A stretch of 37,248 nt of DNA. Origin: Bacteroidales bacterium. Its GTDB lineage: Bacteria > Bacteroidota > Bacteroidia > Bacteroidales > UBA932. The DNA is taken from contig JAEDLE010000018.1 of the NCBI GenBank assembly GCA_016295455.1, positions 1 through 37,248 on the forward strand, given 5' to 3'. A program made the position numbers and the translations under genes. The notes under the pieces were generated by a model. The model was not told where the DNA came from, did no database searches, and saw only the letters and a program-made list of their open reading frames with translations. Below, in pieces: positions 34,978 to 37,248 of the stretch (positions are counted from its first letter, which is position 1; the number at the start of each line of letters is the position of its first letter).

Positions 34978-35454
34978 ATGAAACCGATTCTGAAACAATT
35001 ACTTACGTTTGCGTTGCTGGCTCTGGTGATGTCAGTGTCGGCATATGCGCAGCCGGGTGCCGGTCACGATGGATGGAGAGAGAGAGTGCGCAGCCAGAAG
35101 ATTGCCTTCATCACCTCCGAGGTGGGGCTGACCCCTCAGGAGGCGGAAAAGTTCTGGCCTGTCTATAACCAGCTCGAAGAGGAGAGGATGAAGGGCGTGA
35201 TGGAACTCGGCCGCAGCTTCTCGGATCTGGAAAAAGCCATCGAGTCCGGAGCGTCGGACAAGGACATTGAGCAGAAACTCAAGGCATATGCCAGAGCCCA
35301 GGCGCATCAGAATGAACTTGACAGCGTCCCTGTCGAAAGATTCGAGAAAGTGCTTTCCAAGGCGAAGATAGCCAAGTTGTATCTGGCCGAGGAGAAGTTC
35401 AGAAGGCAGCAGATCAACCGTCTGCATCCGCCTAAGCCTCAGCCCCAGAGATAG
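34978..35454 (+). CDS. Spy/CpxP-like periplasmic helical protein
   Basis: A 158-residue secreted protein with a Sec signal (about 1-24, ending SAYA) and a helical, charged body. KIAFITSEVGLTPQEAEKFWPVYNQLEEERMK resembles the LTxxQ-type repeats of Spy/CpxP/CnrX proteins, which act as periplasmic chaperones or sensors for stress responses. Similar genes often follow ECF sigma and anti-sigma genes in Bacteroidota. It starts nine bases after the preceding gene. Its last 16 bases overlap the convergent methyltransferase gene. Confidence 0.8.
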   Translation: MKPILKQLLTFALLALVMSVSAYAQPGAGHDGWRERVRSQKIAFITSEVGLTPQEAEKFWPVYNQLEEERMKGVMELGRSFSDLEKAIESGASDKDIEQKLKAYARAQAHQNELDSVPVERFEKVLSKAKIAKLYLAEEKFRRQQINRLHPPKPQPQR

Positions 35455-36212
35455 AAATCGCGCATCAGGAGGGCATATTCCCTGCTGAAGTCGCCGTTCT
35501 CCCTGATTGTCAGGGATTCAGACTTATACGGCAGTCCGGATTTCTTGTCCGGGCTGCTTTCTTTCATGAACTCGGCAACAATCCGTGAAGGGGCTTTCCT
35601 CTCGACCGTGCGTATGCGCAGCAGGCGGCAGGGGGCAAGGCCATTCGCGTCGGCATATTCAAGCAGGTCCTTTTCCCTGTCCGAGGGGAGTATGAGGGCG
35701 AGTCTGCCTCCGTTCGACAGATGCCCCGAGGCGAAGTCCACGAGATTGCGGAATGACATGCCCGGACCCTCGTTTCCCCTGTCCGAGCAATGTCTGGCCG
35801 TGTTTTTCCTCTCGTCGGGATTCTGGAGGGTCGGGTCGTAATATGGTGGGTTGGAGACGATAAGCTCGAATTCTCCCTCGCATTTGTCCAGTGGCAAATG
35901 CCTGCAGCTGAGGGCTTCCGGCCAGGGCGACTCCGCAAAGTTCGCCGCCGCTTCTTCCGCCGAGACAGCATCGATGTCTATCCCGAGTATATGGCATTCT
36001 TTCCCGAGCGCCTTGAGTCTTTGGGCTATCATCAGAGCTATGGTCCCGGTTCCGGTTCCGGCGTCCAGCACCCTGATGCCGTCGTCTGCTGCCGTAGCGA
36101 GTCCTTCGAGGCCGACCGCGGCTCCGAGCAGCACCCCGTCGGTGTTCACCTTCATCGCCGAACGTTCGTTCCTTACCTGGAAGTGCTTGAACCTGAATAT
36201 GCTGCCGTCCAT
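35439..36212 (-). CDS. tRNA1(Val) (adenine(37)-N6)-methyltransferase-like protein
   Basis: A 257-residue SAM-dependent methyltransferase of the TrmN6 (YfiC) type, which modifies A37 of tRNA-Val. The N-terminus has FRFKHFQVRN and MKVNTDGVLLG, a pattern of this family. The SAM site is VLDAGTGTGTIAL (48-60), an acidic loop follows (GIDID, 78-82), and the catalytic motif is NPPYYDPTLQ (121-130). Length matches. It starts four bases after the lolD-like stop, so the two probably share a transcript. Its 3' end overlaps the opposing Spy-like gene by 16 bases. Confidence 0.88.
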   Translation of the reverse strand: MDGSIFRFKHFQVRNERSAMKVNTDGVLLGAAVGLEGLATAADDGIRVLDAGTGTGTIALMIAQRLKALGKECHILGIDIDAVSAEEAAANFAESPWPEALSCRHLPLDKCEGEFELIVSNPPYYDPTLQNPDERKNTARHCSDRGNEGPGMSFRNLVDFASGHLSNGGRLALILPSDREKDLLEYADANGLAPCRLLRIRTVERKAPSRIVAEFMKESSPDKKSGLPYKSESLTIRENGDFSREYALLMRDFYLWG

Positions 36213-36216
36213 GGCT

Positions 36217-36870
36217 TCAGATGAACAGTCCGTCTTTCATCTCGAGCGAGCGGTCGCACATATGTGCGAGAGCCGGGTCGTGGGTAACGATTACCATGGT
36301 CTGCCCGAGTTCGTCCCTGAGGCGGAAGAAAAGTTCGTGTATGTCCTGTTTGGTGACGCTGTCCAGATTGCCTGTGGGCTCATCCGCGAACACAACTGCG
36401 GGTCGATTCACAAGGGAGCGGGCTATGGCGACTCTCTGCTGCTCGCCTCCCGAGAGTTCGGAAGGTTTGTGTCCTGTCCTTTCTTCAAGCCCCATTGTCT
36501 TGAGCAGGGCCAGAGCATCGGCTTTCGCCTCCTTTTCGGACTTGCCTGCGATGAATGCGGGAATCATCACGTTTTCCAGAGCCGTGAATTCCGGCAGGAG
36601 GTGGTGAAACTGGAATACGAAGCCAATCGACCTGTTGCGAAAGGCGGAGAGTGCGTTTCGTCCCAGCGACAGCACGTCAGTGCCGTCTATTACCAGTGAG
36701 CCCGAGTCCGGGGTTGACAGGGTGCCGAGTATCTGGAGCAGCGTCGATTTGCCGGCACCAGACTGTCCGGTAATGGAAACCACTTCGCCGCGTCCCGCCT
36801 CGAAGTCAATGCCTTTGAGAACTTTCAGATTCCCGAAAGCCTTTTCTATGTTTTCAGCCCTGATTATCAT
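36217..36870 (-). CDS. LolD-like ABC transporter ATPase
   Basis: A 217-residue ATPase, probably the LolD subunit of the lipoprotein-releasing complex or a MacB-related exporter. Walker A is GQSGAGKST (35-43). The Q-loop region FVFQFHHLLPEFTALENV is characteristic of LolD. The signature is LSGGEQQR (139-146), Walker B is AVVFADEP, and the switch His is in THDPA. The membrane partner (LolC/E) is not adjacent. Lipoprotein sorting fits the many lipoproteins encoded here, but this is a housekeeping role. A TACATTTG -7-like element stands at 36911-36918. Confidence 0.88.
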   Translation of the reverse strand: MIIRAENIEKAFGNLKVLKGIDFEAGRGEVVSITGQSGAGKSTLLQILGTLSTPDSGSLVIDGTDVLSLGRNALSAFRNRSIGFVFQFHHLLPEFTALENVMIPAFIAGKSEKEAKADALALLKTMGLEERTGHKPSELSGGEQQRVAIARSLVNRPAVVFADEPTGNLDSVTKQDIHELFFRLRDELGQTMVIVTHDPALAHMCDRSLEMKDGLFI

Positions 36871-36910
36871 CTCAATTCAAGTTATGCTAGTTCAAACCTG
36901 CCTGATGGTC

Positions 36911-36918
36911 CAAATGTA
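36911..36918 (-). promoter_or_regulatory. Putative -7 element for lolD-trmN6
   Basis: Leftward TACATTTG, identical to the element before the C69 operon. It lies 40 bases from the lolD ATG. No -33 element at 19 bases is seen. Confidence 0.4.
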
Positions 36919-36938
36919 GTCATTTTTTTCAACAAAAT

Positions 36939-36970
36939 TTTGCAATGTCGAAAAAGAGGCGTATATTTGC
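36939..36970 (+). promoter_or_regulatory. Promoter of tRNA-Pro
   Basis: TTTG (36939-36942), 19-base spacer and TATATTTGC (36962-36970), a textbook Bacteroidota promoter. Start should fall within a few bases of the mature tRNA 5' end at 36982. Confidence 0.85.
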
Positions 36971-36981
36971 AATCCAATCAT

Positions 36982-37055
36982 CGGGGTGTGGCGCAGTTGG
37001 CTAGCGCATCTGGTTTGGGACCAGAGGGTCCTGTGTTCGAGTCACAGTACCCCGA
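36982..37055 (+). tRNA. tRNA-Pro(TGG)
   Basis: A complete cloverleaf of 74 bases. The 7-bp acceptor stem is CGGGGTG with TACCCCG, with one G-T pair. The anticodon stem TCTGG/CCAGA encloses loop TTTGGGA, giving anticodon TGG (37016-37018). The T arm CTGTG/CACAG has TTCGAGT. The discriminator is A and CCA is not encoded. The 5' C of the acceptor is usual for bacterial proline tRNAs. Confidence 0.97.
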
Positions 37056-37065
37056 CTTGAAAGGA

Positions 37066-37104
37066 AGAAGGCGACTGAATCATTTCGGACGCCTTCTTTT
37101 TTTT
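37066..37104 (+). terminator. Intrinsic terminator after tRNA-Pro
   Basis: An 8-bp stem AGAAGGCG (37066-37073) and CGCCTTCT (37090-37097), followed by seven T residues, starts 11 bases after the tRNA. Confidence 0.85.
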
Positions 37105-37248
37105 ATCCATATGCTTCTGATTCCGGGCATACACAGCAGTCCTACATCGTAACCTGAAATAAAATAGCTATTACTGAAGGCCGCTGTGTAGAAGTCGGAA
37201 GGCTCTGACAGAGCGTGGCCGGCCGCGGCCTCGTGAGCGGCTCCCGAA
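37080..37248 (-). CDS. Possible 3' end of a gene running off the window
   Basis: Leftward from the right edge, one frame stays open for about 55 codons and stops at a TGA at 37082-37080. It reads HALSEPSDFYTAAFSNSYFI and then GYDVGLLCMPGIRSIW, which looks protein-like, but the end runs through the tRNA terminator and gives a basic KKRRRPK tail. I recognise no family. It may be chance. Confidence 0.3.
   Translation of the reverse strand, partial: SGAAHEAAAGHALSEPSDFYTAAFSNSYFISGYDVGLLCMPGIRSIWIKKRRRPK

Noticed and set aside
36940..37152. A 70-codon rightward frame through the tRNA
   Set aside because: It covers tRNA-Pro, its promoter and its terminator, and has no protein-like features.

Overview
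The window looks like a chromosomal segment of a Bacteroidota species, probably order Bacteroidales. The reasons are a SusC/SusD pair with many lipoprotein glycosidases, a TonB energy transducer, few Shine-Dalgarno sites, and promoters of the Bacteroidota primary-sigma type (-33 TTTG, -7 TAnnTTTG). Coding DNA is fairly GC-rich and uses ATA and the string CATAT often. Genus cannot be decided from the sequence alone.

Bases 1-2000 are an accessory patch. They hold short hairpin repeats ending in TAATCCC, a HigB/HigA-type toxin-antitoxin pair read leftward from a promoter whose spacer carries a 16-bp perfect palindrome, a decayed PIN-domain gene, and an orphan Imm33/DUF2185 immunity-type gene.

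Bases 2016-19495 are a carbohydrate-utilisation region read leftward in two blocks. The upstream block (19495 down to 10783) encodes a surface glycan-binding lipoprotein, SusC, SusD and a GH43 endo-arabinanase-like enzyme. The downstream block (9053 down to 2016) encodes a C69 dipeptidase, a GH31 alpha-xylosidase-like enzyme with a PA14-like insert, a CE15 glucuronoyl-esterase-like protein and a retaining-type GH97. Between them, on the opposite strand, lies a PurF paralogue that has glycine where the catalytic cysteine belongs. The enzyme mix points to a plant cell-wall glycan with arabinose, xylose and uronic-acid decorations, but the exact substrate is not determined. The model is binding by the surface lipoprotein and SusD, TonB-driven uptake through SusC, and periplasmic trimming by the lipoprotein enzymes.

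Bases 19805-23554 hold an AGCS amino-acid/sodium symporter, a TonB protein with a clear promoter, and a membrane-spanning TPR/HTH regulator.

Bases 23760-33971 are a rightward metabolic run. It has a GH42-like protein that appears to lack both catalytic glutamates, homoserine O-acetyltransferase (metX), fused aspartokinase/homoserine dehydrogenase (thrA), aspartate-semialdehyde dehydrogenase (asd), a LacI-type regulator, a YpfJ-like zinc metallopeptidase and transketolase. MetX, ThrA and Asd cover aspartate phosphate through O-acetylhomoserine on the route to methionine and threonine.

Bases 33997-37248 carry an ECF sigma factor, a small membrane protein in the position of an anti-sigma factor, a Spy/CpxP-like periplasmic protein, leftward trmN6-like and lolD-like genes, and a tRNA-Pro(TGG) with a near-ideal promoter and terminator. 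A possible gene end runs off the right edge.
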